Source: Burkholderiales bacterium (GTDB lineage Bacteria > Pseudomonadota > Gammaproteobacteria > Burkholderiales > Burkholderiaceae_C). From it: a DNA stretch of 64,000 bases. The translations under genes and the position numbers were made by a program. A model generated the notes under the pieces. It was not told the DNA's origin and did no database searches. It saw only the letters and a list, made by a program, of their open reading frames with translations. The first letter of the stretch is position 1; every line of letters begins with the position of its first letter. The stretch spans positions 1-64,000 of the forward strand of contig CANHVY010000006.1 in the NCBI GenBank assembly GCA_947464185.1, written 5' to 3'. Shown piece by piece: positions 1 to 9,493 of this stretch.

Positions 1-74
1 ACCATTTGGCGCAGCATGTCCACATCGGGGCCCTTCTCGGCCAGCTCGGCCAGTGCCATAGTTGCGTTGGTCAT
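1..74 (-). mobile_element. IS256-family (mutator-type) transposase, N-terminal part only; runs off the window start
   Basis: Minus-strand reading from ATG at 74: MTNATMALAELAEKGPDVDMLRQMV, resembling the N-terminus of IS256-type transposases. Element end probably near 230-260 (ttacaccacttcctgggacg), not verified. Confidence 0.6.
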
Positions 75-249
75 CGTGGTTCTCACTTCAAGGATCAAGG
101 TTGGTATTCGCACCTCAACCCTATCCGAGATCACGATGACCACCCCAGCTGGGGGAGCCGCCGCCGCGCGGCAAGCCGCTACGGGTTACGCCCTACGGGC
201 TTCACCCTTCGCGCCTTGCCGCGGTTGAAGACTTACACCACTTCCTGGG

Positions 250-441
250 ACGCAGCCAGGCCTCCAGCACGGCCGCGTTGCCTTCGCGCAGCGGATGCAC
301 CCGACACTCCAGCCAAGTCAGACGGCTCAGGGCAACGGCCACAGATGGCTCACGACCCGTAAGGTCTGACAACGCGCGTCTTGCGCGGGATGCGAAGGGC
401 TCAGCACCCTCGACCAGGGCCAGCGGCAAGGGCTGGCAGAC
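250..441 (-). pseudogene. PIN-domain (VapC-like) toxin remnant, truncated at both ends
   Basis: Minus frame LVEGAEPFASRARRALSDLTGREPSVAVALSRLTWLECRVHPLREGNAAVLEAWL resembles a PIN toxin core. The N-terminal DTN/DSA motif is missing and the C-terminus runs into the IS-like end. Confidence 0.5.
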
Positions 442-507
442 GCGAAATGCGGAGGCCCTGCACAAGGTCATGCAGCGCTGAAGTGGTAACAATCACGACC
501 CCAAACC

Positions 508-2862
508 ATGACCTCCCTCCACCCCATCCTTCAGGCACTTCAATCTCTTGGCGGCCCGAGGCCTCGGGCCAAGGCGACGACCCAGGAGCCGCAGGCGGCC
601 GCCTTCTTTGCGGAAGGTCGCTTTCCGGGTGAAGAACTCGCGGTCCAGGTGACGGGACATGGACCGCTGACCAAGCCTTTGACAGCTGCGCAGGCGAAAC
701 ATCTGCACAGCCTGAGCCAGCCGTCGAAGTTCGGCCATCGCGAGCGCACGCTGCTCGACAAGGCCGTTCGCCACTCGGGCGAGATCGATGCCGATGACAT
801 CGAACTTGTGCCGGACTCGGCAGGATGGACCCAGCTCCTGGAGCAGGTCTCCCAGGCTCTGGGCAGCGGGCCACTCGAGGCCTGGATGCACAAGTTGCTG
901 ATCTACGGAGCGGGCCAGTTCTTCAAGCCACACCAGGACACCGAGAAGCGCGAGGGCATGGTGGGCACCCTGGTACTCATCTGGCCCAGCGCGCACATCG
1001 GCGGCGGCCTGCGCGTCCAGCATGCGGACCAGTCCGCCACCTTCGCCTCGCAGCATCTGCAGACCGAAGAGATTCGCTGGTGCGCCTTCTATGCCGACTG
1101 CAGGCACGAGGTACTGCCCGTGGAAGAAGGCTGGCGCGTGGCGCTGACCTATGACCTGGTGGTGCCCGCCAAGGTGCGCAATGCGCCGGTCGGCGCCCCC
1201 AACGCAGCCTTGCTGGACGCACTGCGCGGGCAATTCAATGCGGGCGGCAGCAACACCCTGCGCCCCTGGGTGCTGATGCTGGACCACGAGTACACCGAGC
1301 ACGGACTGCGCTGGCACCTGATGAAGGGCGAGGACCGCGAGCGCGTGGCCGCATTGCGGGCTGCGGCAGACGCGCTGGGCCTGACCGTTCATCTGGCGCT
1401 GATGGAGGTGCAGGAGAGCTGGACCGCCGTGACCGAGTACCGCGGCCGGCACCAGCGGGGCGGCGCCGTGCAGCCCGATGAGCTCATCGAGCGCTCGGCC
1501 TCACTGGACTTCTGGGTGGACCGGGATGGCCGGGTGGGGCCTCATGCACGGCTGTCCATTCAGGAGTCAGACACCGAAAGCTTCACCGAGACCGGGCCTG
1601 AGCATCGCGTCAACGAGGAGTACGAGGGCTACATGGGCAACTGGGGCGAGACCCTGGACTACTGGTACCGCCGCGCGGCCCTGGTGATCCAGTCGCCCGC
1701 AGCCGCCGAACGCTCGCGCTTTGCACTGGACTTTTCAGGCGCGCTGAAGGATCTTCGGGCGCTGGCGCGGGGCGCTGAGGACTCTCGCCAGCAAGCGGCA
1801 GCTCAAGCTCAGCGGGTGCACGATCTCCTGATGCGGCAGGTGATGTCCAAAGGGCGCAAACTGTTAGCCGCCTACGCTGACATCGCGGCCGTGCTGCCCG
1901 AAGACGAGGCGGCGCTGGACCTTCTGCATGACTTCAACCCCGCCACCTTTCTGCCCCGGGATTCCAGAACACTAAAGGTGCTGCTGAAGGGCCGAGGCGA
2001 GGATTGGCTGCTGCAACTCATCAAGGCCTGGGGCAGCCCGAAGGACGCCTGGAGGCAGGGACTGCAGTTCGGGATGTCCGTGACGCATCAAGAGGAGGAA
2101 GAAGACGACGACGTTGACTTCGGGGAAGATGGGGATGACGTTGACGATGACGTTTCAGTGGCCCGCAGCCCGTACGCGCGCCTCTGGCCGGCCAAACTCC
2201 CGCACTTCGTGGGCGCATGCCTGAAGGCGGAGCTGACCCCCACCGTCGTCGAGGCTCTGCTCGAATCCCTGTGGATGCTCAATCTGCGACAACAAGACGA
2301 GCAGGAATCCAGGCAATCACCCGCCGCCCGCAAGGCTTCCCAACACGCCCGCCTCCAGGCGGTGGTGGAGCTTCTCCAGGCGTTCAGAGCCGCGCCAGCG
2401 CCACAGGCCCACCTGAACCATCTGAGAGAGCATGTGCTGGGCCAGCCCGCGCTGTATCCGCTCACCGAACTCGCCCCGTTGGCTCTGGCGTTCGGACCCG
2501 AAGGCGCTTCGCTGAAGGCTGAGGTGATGGATGCGTTGCGCACGGCTCTGGCCCGCCCTCTGCGAGCCGAGGGAGATCACTCCGTGGCGGACATCGAGTG
2601 GACCTGCCGCTGCGCCGACTGCAAACCCGTTCACGCCTGGGCGGCGTCGCCCACCGCTGAAGCTGTGATCCTGCCCATGGCCCAAGCGCGCCGCGATCAT
2701 GTGGAGCGCAAACTCCAGGATGCGGGTGCGCCCTTCAAGACGGAGACCCTGCGCCAGGGGTCGCCACACAAACTCAAGCTTCAAAAACCTGGCCAACTGC
2801 ACCAGCAGGAGGCAGCGCTTCGTGAACGGTGGCAGCGCGAGTTGCAGCGATTGAGCTCCTGA
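508..2862 (+). CDS. 2OG-Fe(II) oxygenase (prolyl 4-hydroxylase-like) with long C-terminal extension
   Basis: 784 aa. HQD...H facial-triad pattern (FFKPHQDTEKREG...DCRHEVLPVEEGWRVALTYDL). Acidic tract near residue 530; C-terminal CRCADC motif. Confidence 0.75.
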   Translation: MTSLHPILQALQSLGGPRPRAKATTQEPQAAAFFAEGRFPGEELAVQVTGHGPLTKPLTAAQAKHLHSLSQPSKFGHRERTLLDKAVRHSGEIDADDIELVPDSAGWTQLLEQVSQALGSGPLEAWMHKLLIYGAGQFFKPHQDTEKREGMVGTLVLIWPSAHIGGGLRVQHADQSATFASQHLQTEEIRWCAFYADCRHEVLPVEEGWRVALTYDLVVPAKVRNAPVGAPNAALLDALRGQFNAGGSNTLRPWVLMLDHEYTEHGLRWHLMKGEDRERVAALRAAADALGLTVHLALMEVQESWTAVTEYRGRHQRGGAVQPDELIERSASLDFWVDRDGRVGPHARLSIQESDTESFTETGPEHRVNEEYEGYMGNWGETLDYWYRRAALVIQSPAAAERSRFALDFSGALKDLRALARGAEDSRQQAAAQAQRVHDLLMRQVMSKGRKLLAAYADIAAVLPEDEAALDLLHDFNPATFLPRDSRTLKVLLKGRGEDWLLQLIKAWGSPKDAWRQGLQFGMSVTHQEEEEDDDVDFGEDGDDVDDDVSVARSPYARLWPAKLPHFVGACLKAELTPTVVEALLESLWMLNLRQQDEQESRQSPAARKASQHARLQAVVELLQAFRAAPAPQAHLNHLREHVLGQPALYPLTELAPLALAFGPEGASLKAEVMDALRTALARPLRAEGDHSVADIEWTCRCADCKPVHAWAASPTAEAVILPMAQARRDHVERKLQDAGAPFKTETLRQGSPHKLKLQKPGQLHQQEAALRERWQRELQRLSS

Positions 2863-2927
2863 GGCCGTCGACCTGTTGAGTCAGCTCAGACACGCTGCCT
2901 GGCGCAGAGCGCGCGCAAAATACGCGC

Positions 2928-4070
2928 ATGAACATCTCCCGCTTCGCCTTTCCCACCCCCATCCACTTCGGCGCCGGCGCACGCAAGTTGGTGGCCGCGC
3001 ACCTGCTGGAGCAGGGCGTGAAACGTCCGCTGATCGTCACCGACCGGGCGCTGGCGCAACTGCCGGTGATGGCCGAGTTCCGCAGCCACCTGGCCGGCCT
3101 GGACGTCGCGGTCTACGACGGCGTGTTCGGCAACCCCACCTGCGCGCAGGTGATGGCCGGCGCCGCCGCGTTCAAGGCGCACGGAGCCGACGCCGTCGTC
3201 GGCTTTGGCGGCGGCGCCGCGCTGGACGTGGCCAAGGTGGTGGGCGTGGCGGCCACGCACGAGGGCGACATCCTCGAGTACGTGTGGGACCACCCGCAGG
3301 TGCGGCCCATCGTCAATGCCCTGCCCTGCTTCATCGCCCTGCCCACCACGTCGGGCACGGGCTCTGAAGTGGGCCGCTCGGCGGTGGTGTCCGAGAACGA
3401 CACGCACCACAAGCGCACCGTCTTCAGCCCGAAGATCCTGGCGCGCGCCGTCTTTGCCGACCCGGAGCTGACCTTCGCCCTGCCGGCCCACGTGACGGCG
3501 GCCACGGGCATGGACGCCCTGACGCACAACATCGAGAGCTACCTCTCGCTCGCCTACCACCCGCTGTGCGACGGCATTGCGCTGGAAGGCTTGCGCGTAG
3601 GGGCGCGGGCGCTGGCCACGGCCGTGAAGGAGCCGACGAACCTGCAGGCCCGCGCCGACATGATGATGAGCTCGATGATGGGCGCCATCGCCTTCCAGAA
3701 GGACCTGGGCTCGGTGCACGCCTGCGCGCACGCCCTCGGCGCGGTGGTCGACATGCACCACGGCCTGGCCAACGCGCTGATGATCGACACCGTGCTGGAC
3801 TGGAACCGCGAGGTGGTGCCCGCCAAGTTCGACGAGATGGCGCATGTGGTGGGCGTGAACAGCAGCGGGGGCGGCGGCACCGGCTTCATCGCCTGGCTGC
3901 GCCAGCTCAAGGCCGATATCGGCATCACCGGCGGGCTGGCCCAGCGCGGCGTGACGCTGGACCACCTGCCGCGCCTGGTGCCCCTGGCCGCCACGGACTT
4001 CACCGGCGGCACCAACCCGCGCCCCGCCACCGAGGCTGACTACGAGCGGCTGTTCCGCGCGGCGATGTGA
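2928..4070 (+). CDS. Iron-containing alcohol dehydrogenase
   Basis: 380 aa. GFGGGAALDVAKVVG, PTTSGTGSE and HALGAVVDMHHGLANA motifs typical of Fe-ADH. Confidence 0.9.
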   Translation: MNISRFAFPTPIHFGAGARKLVAAHLLEQGVKRPLIVTDRALAQLPVMAEFRSHLAGLDVAVYDGVFGNPTCAQVMAGAAAFKAHGADAVVGFGGGAALDVAKVVGVAATHEGDILEYVWDHPQVRPIVNALPCFIALPTTSGTGSEVGRSAVVSENDTHHKRTVFSPKILARAVFADPELTFALPAHVTAATGMDALTHNIESYLSLAYHPLCDGIALEGLRVGARALATAVKEPTNLQARADMMMSSMMGAIAFQKDLGSVHACAHALGAVVDMHHGLANALMIDTVLDWNREVVPAKFDEMAHVVGVNSSGGGGTGFIAWLRQLKADIGITGGLAQRGVTLDHLPRLVPLAATDFTGGTNPRPATEADYERLFRAAM

Positions 4071-4080
4071 GGAGCCCCCG

Positions 4081-4881
4081 GTGAACCCCAAACCCCTGCT
4101 GATCGGCGTTTCCGCCCGCATCCACTACCCCACCGACCACGACGCGCTGCCCCGCGTCTTCACCAAGACCCTGCACTTCCTGGAGCAGTCGGTGGCGCAC
4201 TGGGTGCTGTCGGGACATGCGATGGCGGTGATGGTGCCCGCGGTCACGCGCGACAGCATCGTCGAGCGCACCGACCTGAACCTGGACGACTACGCCCAGA
4301 CGTTGGACGGCTTGGTGCTGCAGGGCGGCAACGACATCGCGCCCACGGCCTATGGCGAACAGCCCCTGGACCCCGCCTGGGCGGGCGACCCGGTGCGCGA
4401 CGCGTATGAGATGGAGCTGATCCGCGCCTTCGAAGACGCCGGCAAGCCGGTATTCGGCATCTGCCGGGGCTTCCAGCTCATCAACGTGCTGCACGGCGGC
4501 TCGCTGTGGCAGGACATCATCTCGCAGCGCCCGGGCGCCTTCGACCACCGCGCGCTGCAGCGCTACGAAAAGCACTACCACCCCATCGAGATCGTTCCCG
4601 GCACCCGGCTGTCGCAGCTCTACCCCGGTATCACGCAGGCCAGCGCCAACAGCATCCACCACCAGGGCGTGAAGGATCTGGCGCCCGGCTTCGTCGTCGA
4701 GGCGTGCTGCCCTCTGGACGGTACGGTGGAGGCGATCCGTCGCACCGAGGGCTCCTACGTGGCTGCCGTGCAGTGGCACCCCGAGTTCCACCAGGCCGGC
4801 GAGCCTGAGCACTTCGACGACTCGGCCATGCTCACCGACTTCCTCAACGCCTGCCGCTCGGTGCGCGACGGGAGCGCTTGA
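4081..4881 (+). CDS. Gamma-glutamyl-gamma-aminobutyrate hydrolase family protein (class I glutamine amidotransferase fold)
   Basis: 266 aa. FGICRGFQLINV nucleophile elbow and QWHPE catalytic His-Glu. Confidence 0.88.
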   Translation: MNPKPLLIGVSARIHYPTDHDALPRVFTKTLHFLEQSVAHWVLSGHAMAVMVPAVTRDSIVERTDLNLDDYAQTLDGLVLQGGNDIAPTAYGEQPLDPAWAGDPVRDAYEMELIRAFEDAGKPVFGICRGFQLINVLHGGSLWQDIISQRPGAFDHRALQRYEKHYHPIEIVPGTRLSQLYPGITQASANSIHHQGVKDLAPGFVVEACCPLDGTVEAIRRTEGSYVAAVQWHPEFHQAGEPEHFDDSAMLTDFLNACRSVRDGSA

Positions 4882-4917
4882 TCTGATGGCAGGTTGAGCC
4901 AATTCAGCGTCGCCAGC

Positions 4918-4949
4918 GTTCGCGCCCTTCGACCTGGCTCAGGGCGAAC
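4918..4949. repeat. REP-like imperfect hairpin (GTTCGCgcCCTtcgacctggctcAGGGCGAAC)
   Basis: Inverted arms in the intergenic region. Similar to dispersed TTCGAC..GCTCAGGGCGAAC repeats common in Proteobacteria. Confidence 0.5.
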
Positions 4950-5020
4950 GGGGTTTGCGCCGCAGCCTTCATCTGGCCTTCACCCAGCGTTAAGCCGATC
5001 AAACCTACACACCGCCCAGC

Positions 5021-6397
5021 ATGCCCACCCTGAACATCCACAACCCCTCCACCGGCGCCGTGATCGACGCGATCCCGGCTGATGACGCCACCTCGGTGGC
5101 CGCCAAGGCCACCGCTGCACGCGCTGCACAGCCCGCCTGGGCCGCCCTGCCCATGGCCGAGCGGCTGATCTGCATCACGCGCTTTAGCGCGGCCGTGGTG
5201 GCGCAGTTGGAGACGCTGGCCACCACGATGACGCGTGAGACCGGCAAGCCCATCAGCCTGTCGCGCAACGAGCTCAACGGGCTGCTGCCTCGCCTGGACT
5301 TCTTCGTCGAGCAGGCCGAAGGCGCGGTGCGCGACGAGCACGTCTTCGACGGCGGCGGCATGCACGAGCAGATCTCGCACACGCCGCTGGGCGTGGTGGC
5401 CAACATCTCGGCCTGGAACTACCCCTGGTTCGTGGGCTGCAACGTTATCGTGCCGGCGCTGCTGACCGGCAATGCCGTGCTCTACAAGCCGAGCGAACAC
5501 GCCGCCCTCACCGGCCTGGCCATCACGCGGCTGCTGCACGAGTCCGGCGTGCCGGCTGGCGTCATGCAGTGCGTGGTGGGCGGTGGTGACATGGGAACGT
5601 CCCTGCTGGCGCAGCGCATCGACGGCCTGTTCTTCACCGGCAGCCACGCCACGGGCCAGCGCATTGCCGCGGCCCTGGCCACGCGGCTGGTCAAGGTGCA
5701 GCTCGAACTCGGCGGCAAGGACCCGATGTACGTGCGCGCCGACGTCGACGTGCAGGCTGCCGCCGAGAGTCTGGCCGACGGGGCCATGTACAACACCGGC
5801 CAGGGCTGCTGCTCGGTGGAGCGCATCTACGTGCACGAGGCCGTGCACGATGCCTTCCTTGCGCACTTCGTGCAGACCGTCAAGGCCATGAAGGCCGGGG
5901 ACCCGATGGACGCCGGCACCTACATCGGCGCCCTGACGCGTGAGCCGCAGATTGCGGTGCTGCAGGCCCAGGTGGAAGACGCGGTGGCCAAGGGCGCGCA
6001 ACTGCTGTGCGGCGGCCGGCGCAGCGCCGGCCCCGGATGGGGATTCGAGCCCACGGTGGTGGCCGGCTGCAACCACACGATGGAGCTGATGCGCGAGGAG
6101 AGCTTCGGCCCCATCGTCGGCATTCAGAAGGTGGCCTCCGACGAGGAGGCCGTGACGCTGATGAACGACACCCGCTACGGCCTGACCGCTGGCGTCTACA
6201 CCAAGGACGAAGCCGCGGCCCGCGCGCTGCTGGCGCAGGTGTACGCCGGCACGGTGTACTGGAACTGCTGCGACCGCGTCAGCCCGCGCCTGCCCTGGAG
6301 CGGTGTGGGCGATTCGGGCATCGGCCTCACCCTGTCCACCTACGGCATCCAGACCTTCACGCGCTCCAAGGCCTGGCATTTGCGGCAGCCAGCCTGA
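5021..6397 (+). CDS. Aldehyde dehydrogenase family protein
   Basis: 458 aa. FFTGSHATG, LELGGKDPMYV and NTGQGCCSVERIYV (catalytic Cys) motifs. Confidence 0.92.
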   Translation: MPTLNIHNPSTGAVIDAIPADDATSVAAKATAARAAQPAWAALPMAERLICITRFSAAVVAQLETLATTMTRETGKPISLSRNELNGLLPRLDFFVEQAEGAVRDEHVFDGGGMHEQISHTPLGVVANISAWNYPWFVGCNVIVPALLTGNAVLYKPSEHAALTGLAITRLLHESGVPAGVMQCVVGGGDMGTSLLAQRIDGLFFTGSHATGQRIAAALATRLVKVQLELGGKDPMYVRADVDVQAAAESLADGAMYNTGQGCCSVERIYVHEAVHDAFLAHFVQTVKAMKAGDPMDAGTYIGALTREPQIAVLQAQVEDAVAKGAQLLCGGRRSAGPGWGFEPTVVAGCNHTMELMREESFGPIVGIQKVASDEEAVTLMNDTRYGLTAGVYTKDEAAARALLAQVYAGTVYWNCCDRVSPRLPWSGVGDSGIGLTLSTYGIQTFTRSKAWHLRQPA

Positions 6398-6479
6398 TGC
6401 CCCACAGCCAAGGCTCGAGGGCAACCCTGCGAGTTGGCCGGTCGCCAGCATCCGTTAGGGCTGATCCTGGAGAAACGCC

Positions 6480-7148
6480 ATAACGCAGACCCTGGCCCTC
6501 TTCGACCTGGACCACACGCTGCTGTCGGGCGACAGCGACGTGCTGTGGTGCGACTGGCTGATGCGCGAGGGCGTGCTGGACCGCGCCAGCTTCGAGCCGC
6601 GCAACGCGGCCATGGAGTCCGGCTACCAGGCCGGCACCGTGAGCGTGGCGGAGTTCTGCGGCTTCTATGTCGGCACGCTGACCGGGCGCAGCCTGACTCA
6701 ATGGGAGCCGCTGCGCCAGCGCTTCCTGGCCGAGGAGATCGTGCCGCGCATCCCGCCCGCAGCACACCGCCAGGTCCAGCAGCACCAGCAAGCCGGCCAC
6801 ACCGTGGTGCTGACCACGGCGACCAACCGCGTCATCACCGAAGGGACCGCTCGGCATCTGGGCATCGACCACCTCATCGCCACGGAGTGCGAGGTGGGCG
6901 CCGATGGCCGCTTCACCGGCCGCGTGGCGGGCACCCCCAACATGCGCGAGGGCAAGGTGACGCGGCTGCAGGCCTGGCTAACCGAACGCGGCACCACGCT
7001 GGACGCACTGGACAGCGTGGCCTACAGCGACTCGATGAACGACGCCCCGCTGCTGTCCGCCGCCCGGCGCGCCGTGGCGGTAGACCCTGACCCGCGCCTG
7101 GCCGCGCTGGCCGCCGAGCGCGGTTGGATGGTGCTGCGCTGGCGGTGA
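6480..7148 (+). CDS. HAD-family hydrolase (SerB-like phosphatase), apparent ATA start
   Basis: DxD motif LFDLDHTLLSGDSD lies upstream of the first ATG/GTG start (6540). GGAGA Shine-Dalgarno at 6469-6473 is placed for a start at 6480, which reads ATA. Confidence 0.8.
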   Translation: MTQTLALFDLDHTLLSGDSDVLWCDWLMREGVLDRASFEPRNAAMESGYQAGTVSVAEFCGFYVGTLTGRSLTQWEPLRQRFLAEEIVPRIPPAAHRQVQQHQQAGHTVVLTTATNRVITEGTARHLGIDHLIATECEVGADGRFTGRVAGTPNMREGKVTRLQAWLTERGTTLDALDSVAYSDSMNDAPLLSAARRAVAVDPDPRLAALAAERGWMVLRWR

Positions 7149-7179
7149 ACACCACGACCGGGCGTGGACGGCAGCCCGT

Positions 7180-7314
7180 CTGCAGAGAAGTGACTGCCGT
7201 GCGTCGATGCGGCTCAGCTCGCCGGCCCAGTCAAGGATGCCCGCATCCGCCGTCACCAGCACTGCAGCGCTGGCCAACCATCCACACCAGGACGTGCGTG
7301 TCGAGCAACAGCAT
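7180..7314 (-). pseudogene. VapC/PIN toxin remnant with internal deletion and frame change
   Basis: ATG at 7314 overlaps the antitoxin stop (TGATG): MLLLDTHVLVWMVG..., then in another frame AVLVTADAGILDWAGELSRIDAR (PIN C-terminus). Confidence 0.8.
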
Positions 7315-7547
7315 CAACGTGTGTCCTGCGCGTCCCAAGGCTCCTCGAGCGGGGAGAGGAGGTCGCCTTCGATGCGCAGGCCGCGGTGGAGGCCGAAGGG
7401 GCTGTCAACCCTCGGCCCGCCAAAGGGCCGCAGTTCAGCCACGGGCCGGTCGTTCTTGGTGACCACCCACACCTCGCCCGTGCGGGCCACTTCGTCCATC
7501 AGCGCCAGGCACTTGGCCTTGAACTCAGAGGCTTGTATCGTCTGCAT
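7314..7547 (-). CDS. Phd/YefM-family antitoxin
   Basis: MQTIQASEFKAKCLALMDEVARTGEVWVVTKNDRPVAELRP is typical of Phd/YefM antitoxins. Start chosen at 7547. Confidence 0.85.
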   Translation of the reverse strand: MQTIQASEFKAKCLALMDEVARTGEVWVVTKNDRPVAELRPFGGPRVDSPFGLHRGLRIEGDLLSPLEEPWDAQDTR

Positions 7548-7738
7548 GATCTTGTTCCTCACGCGCTGGATTTCTTTCGAATCTCCGACAGCAGTGCAAA
7601 TGGTCACCTCGATGACCAGTCATCTTGTTAACCGTTTCCAACAGACGCCCCAGGTGCAGCGGCCCAACGACGTGATCGAGCTGCGCTGGGTGCAGGTGAG
7701 GTGAGCGATCGTTCGCCGGGCTGACCGGCCAGGCAGGC

Positions 7739-8305
7739 TCAATGCCTGCAGCGGCCATGCCGGTGCCGAAAGTCCCATGGCGCTTCGGCTGCGGGGTCGG
7801 CATGGGCACCCAGTGCAGCAGCACGCGCTGAGGCCTCCTGCCTGCGGTACAGGCTGCGACCGCGCGAGTCTCGCCAGGCCCAGGCGTGACCCTGGGCAAC
7901 GAGGGCGCCGTTGATGTCAATGCCCGCCACGTAGACCGTGCCCAGGGTTCGGCGGTAGTCGTCCTGGCCATGGGTGCGCAGCGTGGCCGGTCGCCCTTGC
8001 ACCTGCTGGCGCAGCGCCGCCGTGGCCTGGCGGCCCCAGAGCTGGCAGGTCTCGGGCGCATCAATCCCGCGCAGCCGCACGGCCACCAGGGGCTGACCCA
8101 CCTCGTCGGGCTGGAACCACAGGGTGTCACCGTCCACCACACGGCTGACCTGGCCCTGCAACTGCCGGGGCTCCGCCTGGGCAGGCGTGGCGACCATCCA
8201 CAGCGTCAGCCCCAAGCCCAGTGCCGAGGCCAGCATCCACAGCAAGCCCATGCGTGCAGCACCCCACAGCAGGCGAGGCAGGCGGAACCAGGTCGCCTGC
8301 TTCAT
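7739..8305 (-). CDS. Thermonuclease (SNase-like) family protein, N-terminal hydrophobic segment
   Basis: VSRVVDGDTLWF...VRLRGIDAPETCQLWGRQA pattern. Confidence 0.85.
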   Translation of the reverse strand: MKQATWFRLPRLLWGAARMGLLWMLASALGLGLTLWMVATPAQAEPRQLQGQVSRVVDGDTLWFQPDEVGQPLVAVRLRGIDAPETCQLWGRQATAALRQQVQGRPATLRTHGQDDYRRTLGTVYVAGIDINGALVAQGHAWAWRDSRGRSLYRRQEASARAAALGAHADPAAEAPWDFRHRHGRCRH

Positions 8306-8369
8306 GGCGCTCTCCAGCAGGCCTCAGGCCGCGCCACCCCGGGCACGGCGGCCAGGCAGGCGGGTGGTG

Positions 8370-9401
8370 CTACTTCTTCCCCAGGCCCATCGCACGGCCC
8401 ACCTCGGTGTAGACCTGCACGCGCTGCTTCATGAACGCGTCCATCTGGTCCACGCCGACATTGACCAGTTCGAAGCCGCTCTTGGCCGCGAGTTCCTTCA
8501 TCTCCGGGTCGGCGTTCAACGCGGCCCACAGGTCCGACAGGCGCTTGCGCGCTTCGGGTGGGGTGGACTTGGGCACGCCGATGCCGCGGAAGGCGCCGTC
8601 CACCCAGTCCACACCCAGCTCCTTGAAGGTGGGCACGTCGGGCATCAGGGGATGGCGCCTGTCCATGGCCACGGCCAGGGCGCGCACGCGGCCTTTGTTG
8701 TTGATGGCGAAGGCGGTGTAGGACATGGTGCCGTCCACCTGCGCACCGAGCACGGCGGTGGCCAGGTCGCCGGTGCCCTTGTAGGGCACGTAGGTGGTCT
8801 TGACGCCGAAGTCGCGGTTCAGGCGCTCGTGAGCGGCGTGGTTGGCCGAGTTCAGGCCCGACCCGGCCAGATTCAGCTTGTTGGGCTGTGCCTTGGCCAC
8901 CCTGATGAAGTCGGCGAAGGTCTTGATGGGGCTCTGCTCGGGCACCACCAGGGCGTCGGGCGTGTAGTGGAACCAGTAGACCGGGGTGACGTCCTCGGTC
9001 TTGTACTGGACGTTGCCCTCCATGGGCTGCAGCACGGTGTGCGGCAGGTTCACGCCCACCACGGTGACACCGTCGCCCGGCAGCGTGTTCATCGTGGTCC
9101 ACATCAGCGCGCCGCCGGCCCCGGCCTTGTACTGCACCACGGTCTCCGTGGCCGGGCAGCGCTTCTTCAGCACCAGCTGCTGGTGGCGGGCCGAGAGATC
9201 GGACTCTCCCCCAGGCGGGAAGGCCTGCCAGTACATCAGGTTCTTGTCCGGGCAGGGCTGGGCCAGGGCGGGCGTGCTGAGCAACGCAGCGCCGGCGCAC
9301 ACGCCCAGCGCAGCCAGCAGCACGGGGGTGACACGACGGGTGAATCCACGGTCGATGCCACGGTGGATGCCGTGGGCAATGCAAAGGGCAAGACGGGTCA
9401 A
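8370..9401 (-). CDS. Tripartite tricarboxylate transporter substrate-binding protein (Bug/TctC family)
   Basis: Signal-like N-terminus; VQYKAGAGGALMWTTMNTLPGDG, VPYKGTGDLATAVLGAQVDG, MPDVPTFKELGV. Confidence 0.85.
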   Translation of the reverse strand: MTRLALCIAHGIHRGIDRGFTRRVTPVLLAALGVCAGAALLSTPALAQPCPDKNLMYWQAFPPGGESDLSARHQQLVLKKRCPATETVVQYKAGAGGALMWTTMNTLPGDGVTVVGVNLPHTVLQPMEGNVQYKTEDVTPVYWFHYTPDALVVPEQSPIKTFADFIRVAKAQPNKLNLAGSGLNSANHAAHERLNRDFGVKTTYVPYKGTGDLATAVLGAQVDGTMSYTAFAINNKGRVRALAVAMDRRHPLMPDVPTFKELGVDWVDGAFRGIGVPKSTPPEARKRLSDLWAALNADPEMKELAAKSGFELVNVGVDQMDAFMKQRVQVYTEVGRAMGLGKK

Positions 9402-9493
9402 GGCAGGCTCCTGAAGCGAAAGAGGACCACTCCAATGTGCCCCATGCCGGCGGCGCTGTCAGGCGGGGAATCCCCAAGCGCCCCACACTGACG

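Noticed and set aside
2928-6397. Fe-ADH + GATase + ALDH as a complete putrescine (Puu) pathway
   Set aside because: No glutamylpolyamine synthetase (PuuA) or oxidase (PuuB) in the window, so a pathway name is not justified.
4904-6451. 515-aa minus-strand ORF
   Set aside because: Antisense to the aldehyde dehydrogenase; low-complexity antisense composition.
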